Shown here piece after piece: positions 12,200 through 25,750 of a DNA stretch of 64,000 bases (the stretch's first letter is position 1; every line of letters begins with the position of its first letter). Under the pieces are notes generated by a model. The model saw only the letters and a list, made by a program, of their open reading frames with translations. It was not told the DNA's origin and ran no database searches. The translations under genes were made by a program, and so were the position numbers. This stretch comes from Zhengitettix transpicula (Eukaryota > Arthropoda > Insecta > Orthoptera > Tetrigidae): NCBI GenBank assembly GCA_037074705.1, contig JAYJMR010000057.1:1-64000 (forward strand), read 5' to 3'.

Positions 12200-15100
12200 T
12201 TACTCAAACCTGCACTTCTAAAATCTTAATCTATTAATATTAATTAATATATCTCAATATTTCGACGTTTCGACGACAAGTTTGGAATTTCACCAACCAA
12301 GAATCTTCAAATAACAAAGTCTTATTTCATAATAAATGACTCGTTCTTTATAAAAATTACTCAAACCAGCACTACTAAAATCTTAATCCATTAATATTAA
12401 TTAATATATCGTAATATTTCGACGTTTCGACGACAAGTTTGGAATTTCACCAACCAAGAATTTTCAAATAACAAAGTCATTTTTCATAATAAATGACTCG
12501 TTCTTTATAAAAATTACTCAAACCAGATCTTCTAAAATCTTAATCCATTAATATTAATTAATATATCGTAATATTTCGACGTTTCGACGACAAGTTTGGA
12601 ATTTCACCAACCAAGAATCTTCAAATAACAAAGTCTTATTTCATAATAAATGACTCGTTCTTTATAAAAATTAGTCAAACCTGCACTTCTAAAATCTTAA
12701 TCCATTAATATTAATTAATATATCGTAATATTTCGACGTTTCGACGACAAGTTTGGAATTTCACCAACCAAGAATCTTCAAATAACAAAGTTTTATTTCA
12801 TTATAAATGAGTCGTTCTTTATAAAAATTACTCAAACCAGCACTTCTAAAACTTAATCCATTAATATTAATTAATATATCGTAATATTTCGACGTTTCGA
12901 CGACAAGTTTGGAATTTCACCAACCAAGAATCTTCAAATAACAAAGTCTTATTTCATAATAAATGACTCGTTCTTTATAAAAATTACTCAAACCAGATCT
13001 TCTAAAATCTTAATCCATTAATATTAATTAATATATCGTAATATTTCGACGTTTCGACGACAAGTTTGGAATTTCACCAACCAAGAATCTTCAAATAACA
13101 AAGTCTTATTTCATAATAAATGACTCGTTCTTTATAAAAATTACTCAAACCAGCACTTCTAAAATCTTAATCCATTAATATTAATTAATATATCGTAATA
13201 TTTCGACGTTTCGACGACAAGTTTGGAATTTCACCAACCAAGAATCTTCAAATAACAAAGTCTTATTTCATAATAAATGACTCGTTCTTTATAAAAATTA
13301 CTCAAACCTGCACTTCTAAAATCTTAATCCATTAATATTAATTAATATATCGTAATATTTCGACGTTTCGACGACAAGTTTGGAATTTCACCAACCAAGA
13401 ATCTTCAAATAACAAAGTCTTATTTCATAATAAATGACTCGTTCTTTATAAAAATTACTCAAACCAGCACTACTAAAATCTTAATCCATTAATATTAATT
13501 AATATATCGTAATATTTCGACGTTTCGACGACAAGTTTGGAATTTCACCAACCAAGAATCTTCAAATAACAAAGTCTTATTTCATAATAAATGACTCGTT
13601 CTTTATAAAAATTACTCAAACCAGATCTTCTAAAATCTTAATCCATTAATATTAATTAATATATCGTAATATTTCGACGTTTCGACGACAAGTTTGGAAT
13701 TTCACCAACCAAGAATCTTCAAATAACAAAGTCTTATTTCATAATAAATGACTCGTTCTTTATAAAAATTACTCAAACCAGCACTTCTAAAATCTTAATC
13801 CATTAATATTAATTAATATATCGTAATATTTCGACGTTTCGACGACAAGTTTGGAATTTCACCAACCAAGAATCTTCAAATAACAAAGTCTTATTTCATA
13901 ATAAATGACTCGTTCTTTATAAAAATTACTCAAACCTGCACTTCTAAAATCTTAATCTATTAATATTAATTAATATATCTCAATATTTCGACGTTTCGAC
14001 GACAAGTTTGGAATTTCACCAACCAAGAATCTTCAAATAACAAAGTCTTATTTCATAATAAATGACTCGTTCTTTATAAAAATTACTCAAACCAGCACTA
14101 CTAAAATCTTAATCCATTAATATTAATTAATATATCGTAATATTTCGACGTTTCGACGACAAGTTTGGAATTTCACCAACCAAGAATCTTCAAATAACAA
14201 AGTCTTATTTCATAATAAATGACTCGTTCTTTATAAAAATTACTCAAACCAGATCTTCTAAAATCTTAATCCATTAATATTAATTAATATATCGTAATAT
14301 TTCGACGTTTCGACGACAAGTTTGGAATTTCACCAACCAAGAATCTTCAAATAACAAAGTCTTATTTCATAATAAATGACTCGTTCTTTATAAAAATTAG
14401 TCAAACCTGCACTTCTAAAATCTTAATCCATTAATATTAATTAATATATCGTAATATTTCGACGTTTCGACGACAAGTTTGGAATTTCACCAACCAAGAA
14501 TCTTCAAATAACAAAGTTTTATTTCATTATAAATGAGTCGTTCTTTATAAAAATTACTCAAACCAGCACTTCTAAAACTTAATCCATTAATATTAATTAA
14601 TATATCGTAATATTTCGACGTTTCGACGACAAGTTTGGAATTTCACCAACCAAGAATCTTCAAATAACAAAGTCTTATTTCATAATAAATGACTCGTTCT
14701 TTATAAAAATTACTCAAACCAGATCTTCTAAAATCTTAATCCATTAATATTAATTAATATATCGTAATATTTCGACGTTTCGACGACAAGTTTGGAATTT
14801 CACCAACCAAGAATCTTCAAATAACAAAGTCTTATTTCATAATAAATGACTCGTTCTTTATAAAAATTACTCAAACCAGCACTACTAAAATCTTAATCCA
14901 TTAATATTAATTAATATATCGTAATATTTCGACGTTTCGACGACAAGTTTGGAATTTCACCAACCAAGAATCTTCAAATAACAAAGTCTTATTTCATAAT
15001 AAATGACTCGTTCTTTATAAAAATTACTCAAACCTGCACTTCTAAAATCTTAATCCATTAATATTAATTAATATATCGTAATATTTCGACGTTTCGACGA

Positions 15101-16160
15101 CAAGTTTGGAATTTCACCAACCAAGAATCTTCAAATAACAAAGTCTTATTTCATAATAAATGACTCGTTCTTTATAAAAATTACTCAAACCTGCACTTCT
15201 AAAATCTTAATCCATTAATATTAATTAATATATCGTAATATTTCGACGTTTCGACGACAAGTTTGGAATTTCACCAACCAAGAATCTTCAAATAACAAAG
15301 TCTTATTTCATAATAAATGACTCGTTCTTTATAAAAATTAGTCAAACCTGCACTTCTAAAATCTTAATCTATTAATATTAATTAATAAATGATAATATTT
15401 AGACGTTTCGACGACAAGTTTGGAATTTCACCAACCAAGAATCTTCAAATAACAAAGTCTTATTTCATAATAAATGACTCGTTCTTTATAAAAATTACTC
15501 AAACCAGCACTTCTAAAATCTTAATCCATTAATATTAATTAATATATCTCAATATTTCGACGTTTCGACGACAAGTTTGGAATTTCACCAACCAAGAATC
15601 TTCAAATAACAAAGTCTTATTTCATAATAAATGACTCGTTCTTTATAAAAATTACTCAAACCTGCACTTCTAAAATCTTAATCCATTAATATTAATTAAT
15701 ATATCGTAATATTTCGACGTTTCGACGACAAGTTTGGAATTTCACCAACCAAAAATCTTCAAATAACAAAGTCTTATTTCATAATAAATGACTCGTTCTT
15801 TATAAAAATTACTCAAACCAGCACTACTAAAATCTTAATCCATTAATATTAATTAATATATCGTAATATTTCGACGTTTCGACGACAAGTTTGGAATTTC
15901 ACCAACCAAGAATCTTCAAATAACAAAGTCTTATTTCATAATAAATGACTCGTTCTTTATAAAAATTACTCAAACCAGATCTTCTAAAATCTTAATCCAT
16001 TAATATTAATTAATATATCGTAATATTTCGACGTTTCGACGACAAGTTTGGAATTTCACCAACCAAGAATCTTCAAATAACAAAGTCTTATTTCATAATA
16101 AATGACTCGTTCTTTATAAAAATTACTCAAACCAGCACTACTAAAATCTTAATCCATTAA
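12200..16160 (+). repeat. BglII-site (CCAGATCTT) monomers with an 11-mer duplication
   Basis: AGATCT replaces the usual GCAC at 12525, 12995, 13623, 14251, 14721 and 15977. A series of six units recurs 1726 bp later, that is 11 monomers less one base: CTCAAT unit, CACTACTAAA unit, BglII unit, AGTC unit, short AAAACTT unit with GAGTCG, then BglII unit. The short unit starts its AAAACTT at 12848 and 14574, and both copies also carry TTTCATTATAAATGAGTCG. The first copy has private changes (TTTTCAAAT, GTCATTTTTC) missing from the second. Confidence 0.8.
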
Positions 16161-16259
16161 TATTAATTAATATATCGTAATATTTCGACGTTTCGACGAC
16201 AAGTTTGGAATTTCACCAACCAAGAATCTTCAAATAACAAAGTCTTATTTCATAATAAA

Positions 16260-18070
16260 TGACTCGTTCTTTATAAAAATTAGTCAAACCAGCACTTCTA
16301 AAATCTTAATTTATTAATATTAATTAATATATCCCAATATTTCGACGTTTCGACGACAAGTTTGGAATTTCACCAACCAAGAATCTTCAAATAACAAAGT
16401 CTTATTTCATAATAAATGACTCGTTCTTTATAAAAATTACTCAAACCTGCACTTCTAAAATCTTAATCTATTAATATTAATTAATATATCCCAATATTTC
16501 GACGTTTCGACGACAAGTTTGGAATTTCACCAACCAAGAATCTTCAAATAACAAAGTCTTATTTCATAATAAATGACTCGTTCTTTATAAAAATTAGTCA
16601 AACCAGCACTTCTAAAATCTTAATCTATTAATATTAAATAATATATCCCAATATTTCGACGTTTCGACGACAAGTTTGGAATTTCACCAACCTAGAATCT
16701 TCAAATAACAAAGTCTTATTTCATAATAAATGACTCGTTCTTTATAAAAATTACTCAAACCTGCACTTCTAAAATCTTAATCTATTAATATTAATTAATA
16801 AATGATAATATTTAGACGTTTCGACGACAAGTTTGGAATTTCACCAACCAAGAATCTTCAAATAACAAAGTCTTATTTCATAATAAATGACTCGTTCTTT
16901 ATAAAAATTACTCAAACCTGCACTTCTAAAATCTTATTCCATTAATATTAATTAATATATCGTAATATTTCGACGTTTCGACGACAAGTTTGGAATTTCA
17001 CCAACCAAGAATCTTCAAATAACAAAGTCTTATTTCATAATAAATGACTCGTTCTTTATAAAAATTACTCAAACCAGAACTTCTCAAATCTTAATCCATT
17101 AATATTAATTAATATATCGTAATATTTCGACGTTTCGACGACAAGTTTGGAATTTCACCAACCTAGAATCTTCAAATAACAAAGTCTTATTTCATAATAA
17201 ATGACTCGTTCTTTATAAAAATTACTCAAACCTGCACTTCTAAAATCTTAATCCATTAATATTAATTAATATATCGTAATATTTCGACGTTTCGACGACA
17301 AGTTTGGAATTTCACCAACCAAGAATCTTCAAATAACAAAGTCTTATTTCATAATAAATGACTCGTTCTTTATAAAAATTACTCAAACCTGCACTACTAA
17401 AATCTTAATCTATTAATATTAATTAATATATCTCAATATTTCGACGTTTCGACGACAAGTTTGGAATTTCACCAACCAAGAATCTTCAAATAACAAAGTC
17501 TTATTTCATAATAAATGACTCGTTCTTTATAAAAATTACTCAAACCTGCACTACTAAAATCTTAATCTATTAATATTAATTAATATATCTCAATATTTCG
17601 ACGTTTCGACGACAAGTTTGGAATTTCACCAACCAAGAATCTTCAAATAACAAAGTCTTATTTCATAATAAATGACTCGTTCTTTATAAAAATTACTCAA
17701 ACCTGCACTTCTAAAATCTTAATCTATTAATATTAATTAATATATCTCAATATTTCGACGTTTCGACGACAAGTTTGGAATTTCACCAACCAAGAATCTT
17801 CAAATAACAAAGTCTTATTTCATAATCAATGACTCGTTCTTTATAAAAATTACTCAAACCTGCACTTCTAAAATCTTAATCTATTAATATTAATTAATAT
17901 ATCTCAATATTTCGACGTTTCGACGACAAGTTTGGAATTTCACCAACCAAGAATCTTCAAATAACAAAGTCTTATTTCATAATAAATGACTCGTTCTTTA
18001 TAAAAATTACTCAAACCTGCACTTCTAAAATCTTAATCCATTAATATTAATTAATATATCGTAATATTTC
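16260..18070 (+). repeat. CCCAAT/CTCAAT monomers with a TTTAGACG unit
   Basis: Units here end in CCCAAT (about 16330-16650) and then CTCAAT (17430-17900) instead of CGTAAT. A unit with AATGATAATATTTAGACG lies at 16801. It is followed by ATTCCA, then CCAGAACTTCTC, then CCTAGAATC units. The same order appears at 22296 and 24023, 35 and 46 monomers away. This short stretch is therefore an older relative of the 22.3-25.7 kb duplication. Confidence 0.7.
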
Positions 18071-21000
18071 GACGTTTCGACAACAAGTTTGGAATTTCAC
18101 CAACCAAGAATCTTCAAATAACAAAGTCTTATTTCATAATAAATGACTCGTTCTTTATAAAAATTACTCAAACCTGCACTTCTAAAATCTTAATCCATTA
18201 ATATTAAATTATATATCGTAATATTTCGACGTTTCGACGACAAGTTTGGAATTTCACCAACCAAGAATCTTCAAATAACAAAGTCTTATTTCATAATAAA
18301 TGACTCGTTCTTTATAAAAATTAGTCAAACCTGCACTTCTAAAATCTTAATCTATTAATACTAATTAATATATCCCAATATTTCGACGTTTCGACGACAA
18401 GTTTGGAATTTCACCAACCAAGAATCTTCAAATAACAAAGTCTTATTTCAAAATAAATGACTCGTTCTTTATAAAAATTACTCAAACCTGCACTTCTAAA
18501 ATCTTAATCTATTAATATTAATTAATATATCCCAATATTTCGACGTTTCGACGACAAGTTTGGAATTTCACCAACCAAGAATCTTCAAATAACAAAGTCT
18601 TATTTCATAATAAATGACTCGTTCTTTATAAAAATTACTCAAACCTGCACTTCTAAAATCTTATTCCATTAATATTAATTAATATATCGTAATATTTCGA
18701 CGTTTCGACGACAAGTTTGGAATTTCACCAACCAAGAATCTTCAAATAACAAAGTCTTATTTCATAATAAATGACTCGTTCTTTATAAAAATTACTCAAA
18801 CCTGCACTTCTAAAATCTTAATCTATTAATATTAATTAATATATCTCAATATTTCGACGTTTCGACGACAAGTTTGGAATTTCACCAACCAAGAATCTTC
18901 AAATAACAAAGTCTTATTTCATAATCAATGACTCGTTCTTTATAAAAATTACTCAAACCTGCACTTCTAAAATCTTAATCTATTAATATTAATTAATATA
19001 TCTCAATATTTCGACGTTTCGACGACAAGTTTGGAATTTCACCAACCAAGAATCTTCAAATAACAAAGTCTTATTTCATAATAAATGACTCGTTCTTTAT
19101 AAAAATTACTCAAACCTGCACTTCTAAAATCTTAATCCATTAATATTAATTAATATATCGTAATATTTCGACGTTTCGACAACAAGTTTGGAATTTCACC
19201 AACCAAGAATCTTCAAATAACAAAGTCTTATTTCATAATAAATGACTCGTTCTTTATAAAAATTACTCAAACCTGCACTTCTAAAATCTTAATCCATTAA
19301 TATTAAATTATATATCGTAATATTTCGACGTTTCGACGACAAGTTTGGAATTTCACCAACCAAGAATCTTCAAATAACAAAGTCTTATTTCATAATAAAT
19401 GACTCGTTCTTTATAAAAATTAGTCAAACCTGCACTTCTAAAATCTTAATCTATTAATACTAATTAATATATCCCAATATTTCGACGTTTCGACGACAAG
19501 TTTGGAATTTCACCAACCAAGAATCTTCAAATAACAAAGTCTTATTTCAAAATAAATGACTCGTTCTTTATAAAAATTACTCAAACCTGCACTTCTAAAA
19601 TCTTAATCTATTAATATTAATTAATATATCCCAATATTTCGACGTTTCGACGACAAGTTTGGAATTTCACCAACCAAGAATCTTCAAATAACAAAGTCTT
19701 ATTTCATAATAAATGACTCGTTCTTTATAAAAATTACTCAAACCTGCACTTCTAAAATCTTATTCCATTAATATTAATTAATATATCGTAATATTTCGAC
19801 GTTTCGACGACAAGTTTGGAATTTCACCAACCAAGAATCTTCAAATAACAAAGTCTTATTTCATAATAAATGACTCGTTCTTTATAAAAATTACTCAAAC
19901 CTGCACTTCTAAAATCTTATTCCATTAATATTAATTAATATATCGTAATATTTCGACGTTTCGACGACAAGTTTGGAATTTCACCAACCAAGAATCTTCA
20001 AATAACAAAGTCTTATTTCATAATAAATGACTCGTTCTTTATAAAAATTACTCAAACCTGCACTTCTAAAATCTTAATCCATTAATATTAATTAATATAT
20101 CGTAATATTTCGACGTTTCGACAACAAGTTTGGAATTTCACCAACCAAGAATCTTCAAATAACAAAGTCTTATTTCATAATAAATGACTCGTTCTTTATA
20201 AAAATTACTCAAACCTGCACTTCTAAAATCTTAATCCATTAATATTAAATTATATATCGTAATATTTCGACGTTTCGACGACAAGTTTGGAATTTCACCA
20301 ACCAAGAATCTTCAAATAACAAAGTCTTATTTCATAATAAATGACTCGTTCTTTATAAAAATTAGTCAAACCTGCACTTCTAAAATCTTAATCTATTAAT
20401 ACTAATTAATATATCCCAATATTTCGACGTTTCGACGACAAGTTTGGAATTTCACCAACCAAGAATCTTCAAATAACAAAGTCTTATTTCAAAATAAATG
20501 ACTCGTTCTTTATAAAAATTACTCAAACCTGCACTTCTAAAATCTTAATCTATTAATATTAATTAATATATCCCAATATTTCGACGTTTCGACGACAAGT
20601 TTGGAATTTCACCAACCAAGAATCTTCAAATAACAAAGTCTTATTTCATAATAAATGACTCGTTCTTTATAAAAATTACTCAAACCTGCACTTCTAAAAT
20701 CTTATTCCATTAATATTAATTAATATATCGTAATATTTCGACGTTTCGACGACAAGTTTGGAATTTCACCAACCAAGAATCTTCAAATAACAAAGTCTTA
20801 TTTCATAATAAATGACTCGTTCTTTATAAAAATTACTCAAACCTGCACTTCTAAAATCTTAATCCATTAATATTAATTAATATATCGTAATATTTCGACG
20901 TTTCGACAACAAGTTTGGAATTTCACCAACCAAGAATCTTCAAATAACAAAGTCTTATTTCATAATAAATGACTCGTTCTTTATAAAAATTACTCAAACC

Positions 21001-22300
21001 TGCACTTCTAAAATCTTAATCCATTAATATTAAATTATATATCGTAATATTTCGACGTTTCGACGACAAGTTTGGAATTTCACCAACCAAGAATCTTCAA
21101 ATAACAAAGTCTTATTTCAAAATAAATGACTCGTTCTTTATAAAAATTACTCAAACCTGCACTTCTAAAATCTTAATCTATTAATATTAATTAATATATC
21201 CCAATATTTCGACGTTTCGACGACAAGTTTGGAATTTCACCAACCAAGAATCTTCAAATAACAAAGTCTTATTTCATAATAAATGACTCGTTCTTTATAA
21301 AAATTACTCAAACCTGCACTTCTAAAATCTTATTCCATTAATATTAATTAATATATCGTAATATTTCGACGTTTCGACGACAAGTTTGGAATTTCACCAA
21401 CCAAGAATCTTCAAATAACAAAGTCTTATTTCATAATAAATGACTCGTTCTTTATAAAAATTACTCATACCTGCACTTCTAAAATCTTAATCTATTAATA
21501 TTAATTAATATATCTCAATATTTCGACGTTTCGACGACAAGTTTGGAATTTCACCAACCAAGAATCTTCAAATAACAAAGTCTTATTTCATAATAAATGA
21601 CTCGTTCTTTATAAAAATTACTCAAACCTGCACTTCTAAAATCTTAATCCATTAATATTAATTAATATATCGTAATATTTCGACGTTTCGACAACAAGTT
21701 TGGAATTTCACCAACCAAGAATCTTCAAATAACAAAGTCTTATTTCATAATAAATGACTCGTTCTTTATAAAAATTACTCAAACCTGCACTTCTAAAATC
21801 TTAATCTATTAATATTAATTAATATATCCCAATATTTCGACGTTTCGACGACAAGTTTGGAATTTCACCAACCAAGAATCTTCAAATAACAAAGTCTTAT
21901 TTCATAATAAATGACTCGTTCTTTATAAAAATTACTCAAACCTGCACTTCTAAAATCTTAATCTATTAATATTAATTAATATATCTCAATATTTCGACGT
22001 TTCGACGACAAGTTTGGAATTTCACCAACCAAGAATCTTCAAATAACAAAGTCTTATTTCATAATAAATGACTCGTTCTTTATAAAAATTACTCAAACCT
22101 GCACTTCTAAAATCTTAATCCATTAATATTAATTAATATATCGTAATATTTCGACGTTTCGACAACAAGTTTGGAATTTCACCAACCAAGAATCTTCAAA
22201 TAACAAAGTCTTATTTCATAATAAATGACTCGTTCTTTATAAAAATTACTCAAACCTGCACTTCTAAAATCTTAATCTATTAATATTAATTAATAAATGA
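18040..22300 (+). repeat. Stepwise-shrinking HOR marked by CGACAACAAG (7,6,5,5,3 monomers)
   Basis: The marker CAACAAG falls at 18081, 19180, 20122, 20907, 21692 and 22163, giving gaps of 1099, 942, 785, 785 and 471 bp, all exact multiples of 157. The full 7-mer order is: CAACAAG unit; TAAATTATAT unit; AGTC unit with TACTAATT and CCCAAT; AAAATAAATG unit with CCCAAT; ATTCCA unit; CTCAAT unit; AATCAATG unit with CTCAAT. Later copies lose units: the CTCAAT pair is replaced by ATTCCA, then the AGTC/TACTAATT unit is lost, then most of the rest. Copies are otherwise nearly identical, so the exchanges look recent. Confidence 0.85.
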
Positions 22301-25300
22301 TTATATTTAGACGTTTCGACGACAAGTTTGGAATTTCACCAACCAAGAATCTTCAAATAACAAAGTCTTATTTCATAATAAATGACTCGTTCTTTATAAA
22401 AATTACTCAAACCTGCACTTCTAAAATCTTATTCCATTAATATTAATTAATATATCGTAATATTTCGACGTTTCGACGACAAGTTTGGAATTTCACCAAC
22501 CAAGAATCTTCAAATAACAAAGTCTTATTTCATAATAAATGACTCGTTCTTTATAAAAATTACTCAAACCAGAACTTCTCAAATCTTAATCCATTAATAT
22601 TAATTAATATATCGTAATATTTCGACGTTTCGACGACAAGTTTGGAATTTCACCAACCTAGAATCTTCAAATAACAAAGTCTTATTTCATAATAAATGAC
22701 TCGTTCTTTATAAAAATTACTCATACCTGCACTTCTAAAATCTTAATCTATTAATATTAATTAATAAATGATAATATTTAGACGTTTCGACGACAAGTTT
22801 GGAATTTCACCAACCTAGAATCTTCAAATAACAAAGTCTTATTTCATAATAAATGACTCGTTCTTTATAAAAATTACTCAAACCTGCACTTCTAAAATCT
22901 TATTCCATTAATATTAATTAATATATCGTAATATTTCGACGTTTCGACGACAAGTTTGGAATTTCACCAACCAAGAATCTTCAAATAACAAAGTCTTATT
23001 TCATAAAAAATGACTCGTTCTTTATAAAAATTACTCAAACCTGCACTTCTAAAATCTTATTCCATTAATATTAATTTATATATCGTAATATTTCGACGTT
23101 TCGACGACAAGTTTGGAATTTCACCAACCAAGAATCTTCAAATAACAAAGTCTTATTTCATAATAAATAACTCGTTCTTTATAAAAATTACTCAAACCTG
23201 CACTTCTAAAATCTTAATCCATAAATATTAATTAATATATCGTAATATTTCGACGTTTCGACGACAAGTTTGGAATTTCACCAACCAAGAATCTTCAAAT
23301 AACAAAGTCTTATTTCATAATAAATGACTCGTTCTTTATAAAAATTACTCAAACCTGCACTTCTAAAATCTTAATCCATTAATATTAAATTATATATCGT
23401 AATATTTCGACGTTTCGACGACAAGTTTGGAATTTCACCAACCAAGAATCTTCAAATAACAAAGTCTTATTTCATAATAAATGACTCGTTCTTTATAAAA
23501 ATTAGTCAAACCTGCACTTCTAAAATCTTAATCTATTAATACTAATTAATATATCCCAATATTTCGACGTTTCGACGACAAGTTTGGAATTTCACCAACC
23601 AAGAATCTTCAAATAACAAAGTCTTATTTCAAAATAAATGACTCGTTCTTTATAAAAATTACTCAAACCTGCACTTCTAAAATCTTAATCTATTAATATT
23701 AATTAATATATCCCAATATTTCGACGTTTCGACGACAAGTTTGGAATTTCACCAACCAAGAATCTTCAAATAACAAAGTCTTATTTCAAAATAAATGACT
23801 CGTTCTTTATAAAAATTACTCAAACCTGCACTTCTAAAATCTTAATCTATTAATATCAATTAATATATCCCAATATTTCGACGTTTCGACGACAAGTTTG
23901 GAATTTCACCAACCTAGAATCTTCAAATAACAAAGTCTTATTTCATAATAAATGACTCGTTCTTTATAAAAATTACTCAAACCTGCACTTCTAAAATCTT
24001 AATCTATTAATATTAATTAATAAATGATAATATTTAGACGTTTCGACGACAAGTTTGGAATTTCACCAACCAAGAATCTTCAAATAACAAAGTCTTATTT
24101 CATAATAAATGACTCGTTCTTTATAAAAATTACTCAAACCTGCACTTCTAAAATCTTATTCCATTAATATTAATTAATATATCGTAATATTTCGACGTTT
24201 CGACGACAAGTTTGGAATTTCACCAACCAAGAATCTTCAAATAACAAAGTCTTATTTCATAATAAATGACTCGTTCTTTATAAAAATTACTCAAACCAGA
24301 ACTTCTCAAATCTTAATCCATAAATATTAATTAATATATCGTAATATTTCGACGTTTCGACGACAAGTTTGGAATTTCACCAACCTAGAATCTTCAAATA
24401 ACAAAGTCTTATTTCATAATAAATGACTCGTTCTTTATAAAAATTACTCATACCTGCACTTCTAAAATCTCAATCTATTAATATTAATTAATAAATGATA
24501 ATATTTAGACGTTTCGACGACAAGTTTGGAATTTCACCAACCTAGAATCTTCAAATAACAAAGTCTTATTTCATAATAAATGACTCGTTCTTTATAAAAA
24601 TTACTCAAACCTGCACTTCTAAAATCTTATTCCATTAATATTAATTAATATATCGTAATATTTCGACGTTTCGACGACAAGTTTGGAATTTCACCAACCA
24701 AGAATCTTCAAATAACAAAGTCTTATTTCATAATAAATGACTCGTTCTTTATAAAAATTACTCAAACCTGCACTTCTAAAATCTTATTCCATTAATATTA
24801 ATTTATATATCGTAATATTTCGACGTTTCGACGACAAGTTTGGAATTTCACCAACCAAGAATCTTCAAATAACAAAGTCTTATTTCATAATAAATGACTC
24901 GTTCTTTATAAAAATTACTCAAACCTGCACTTCTAAAATCTTATTCCATTAATATTAATTAATATATCGTAATATTTCGACGTTTCGACGACAAGTTTGG
25001 AATTTAACCAACCAAGAATCTTCAAATAACAAAGTCTTATTTCATAATAAATAACTCGTTCTTTATAAAAATTACTCAAACCTGCACTTCTAAAATCTTA
25101 ATCCATAAATATTAATTAATATATCGTAATATTTCGACGTTTCGACGACAAGTTTGGAATTTCACCAACCAAGAATCTTCAAATAACAAAGTCTTATTTC
25201 ATAATAAATGACTCGTTCTTTATAAAAATTACTCAAACCTGCACTTCTAAAATCTTAATCTATTAATATTAATTAATATATCCCAATATTTCGACGTTTC

Positions 25301-25750
25301 GACGACAAGTTTGGAATTTCACCAACCAAGAATCTTCAAATAACAAAGTCTTATTTCATAATAAATAACTCGTTCTTTATAAAAATTACTCAAACCTGCA
25401 CTTCTAAAATCTTAATCCATAAATATTAATTAATATATCGTAATATTTCGACGTTTCGACGACAAGTTTGGAATTTCACCAACCAAGAATCTTCAAATAA
25501 CAAAGTCTTATTTCATAATAAATGACTCGTTCTTTATAAAAATTACTCAAACCTGCACTTCTAAAATCTTATTCCATTAATATTAATTAATATATCGTAA
25601 TATTTCGACGTTTCGACGACAAGTTTGGAATTTCACCAACCAAGAATCTTCAAATAACAAAGTCTTATTTCATAATAAATGACTCGTTCTTTATAAAAAT
25701 TATTCAAACCTGCACTTCTAAAATCTTAATCCATTAATATTAATTAATAT
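22296..25750 (+). repeat. 11-mer HOR marked by AATGATAATATTTAGACG
   Basis: The AATGAT marker occurs in pairs at 22296/22767 and 24023/24494. Members of a pair are 3 monomers apart and the pairs are 1727 bp (11 monomers) apart. Both copies run: ATTCCA; CCAGAACTTCTC; CCTAGAATC with CATACCTGCAC; AATGAT; CCTAGAATC; ATTCCA; AATTTATAT. Small differences separate them (TTATATTTAG at 22300, TCATAAAAAATG near 23003, CTCAATCTA near 24469). After about 25.0 kb the second copy departs from the first. Confidence 0.8.
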
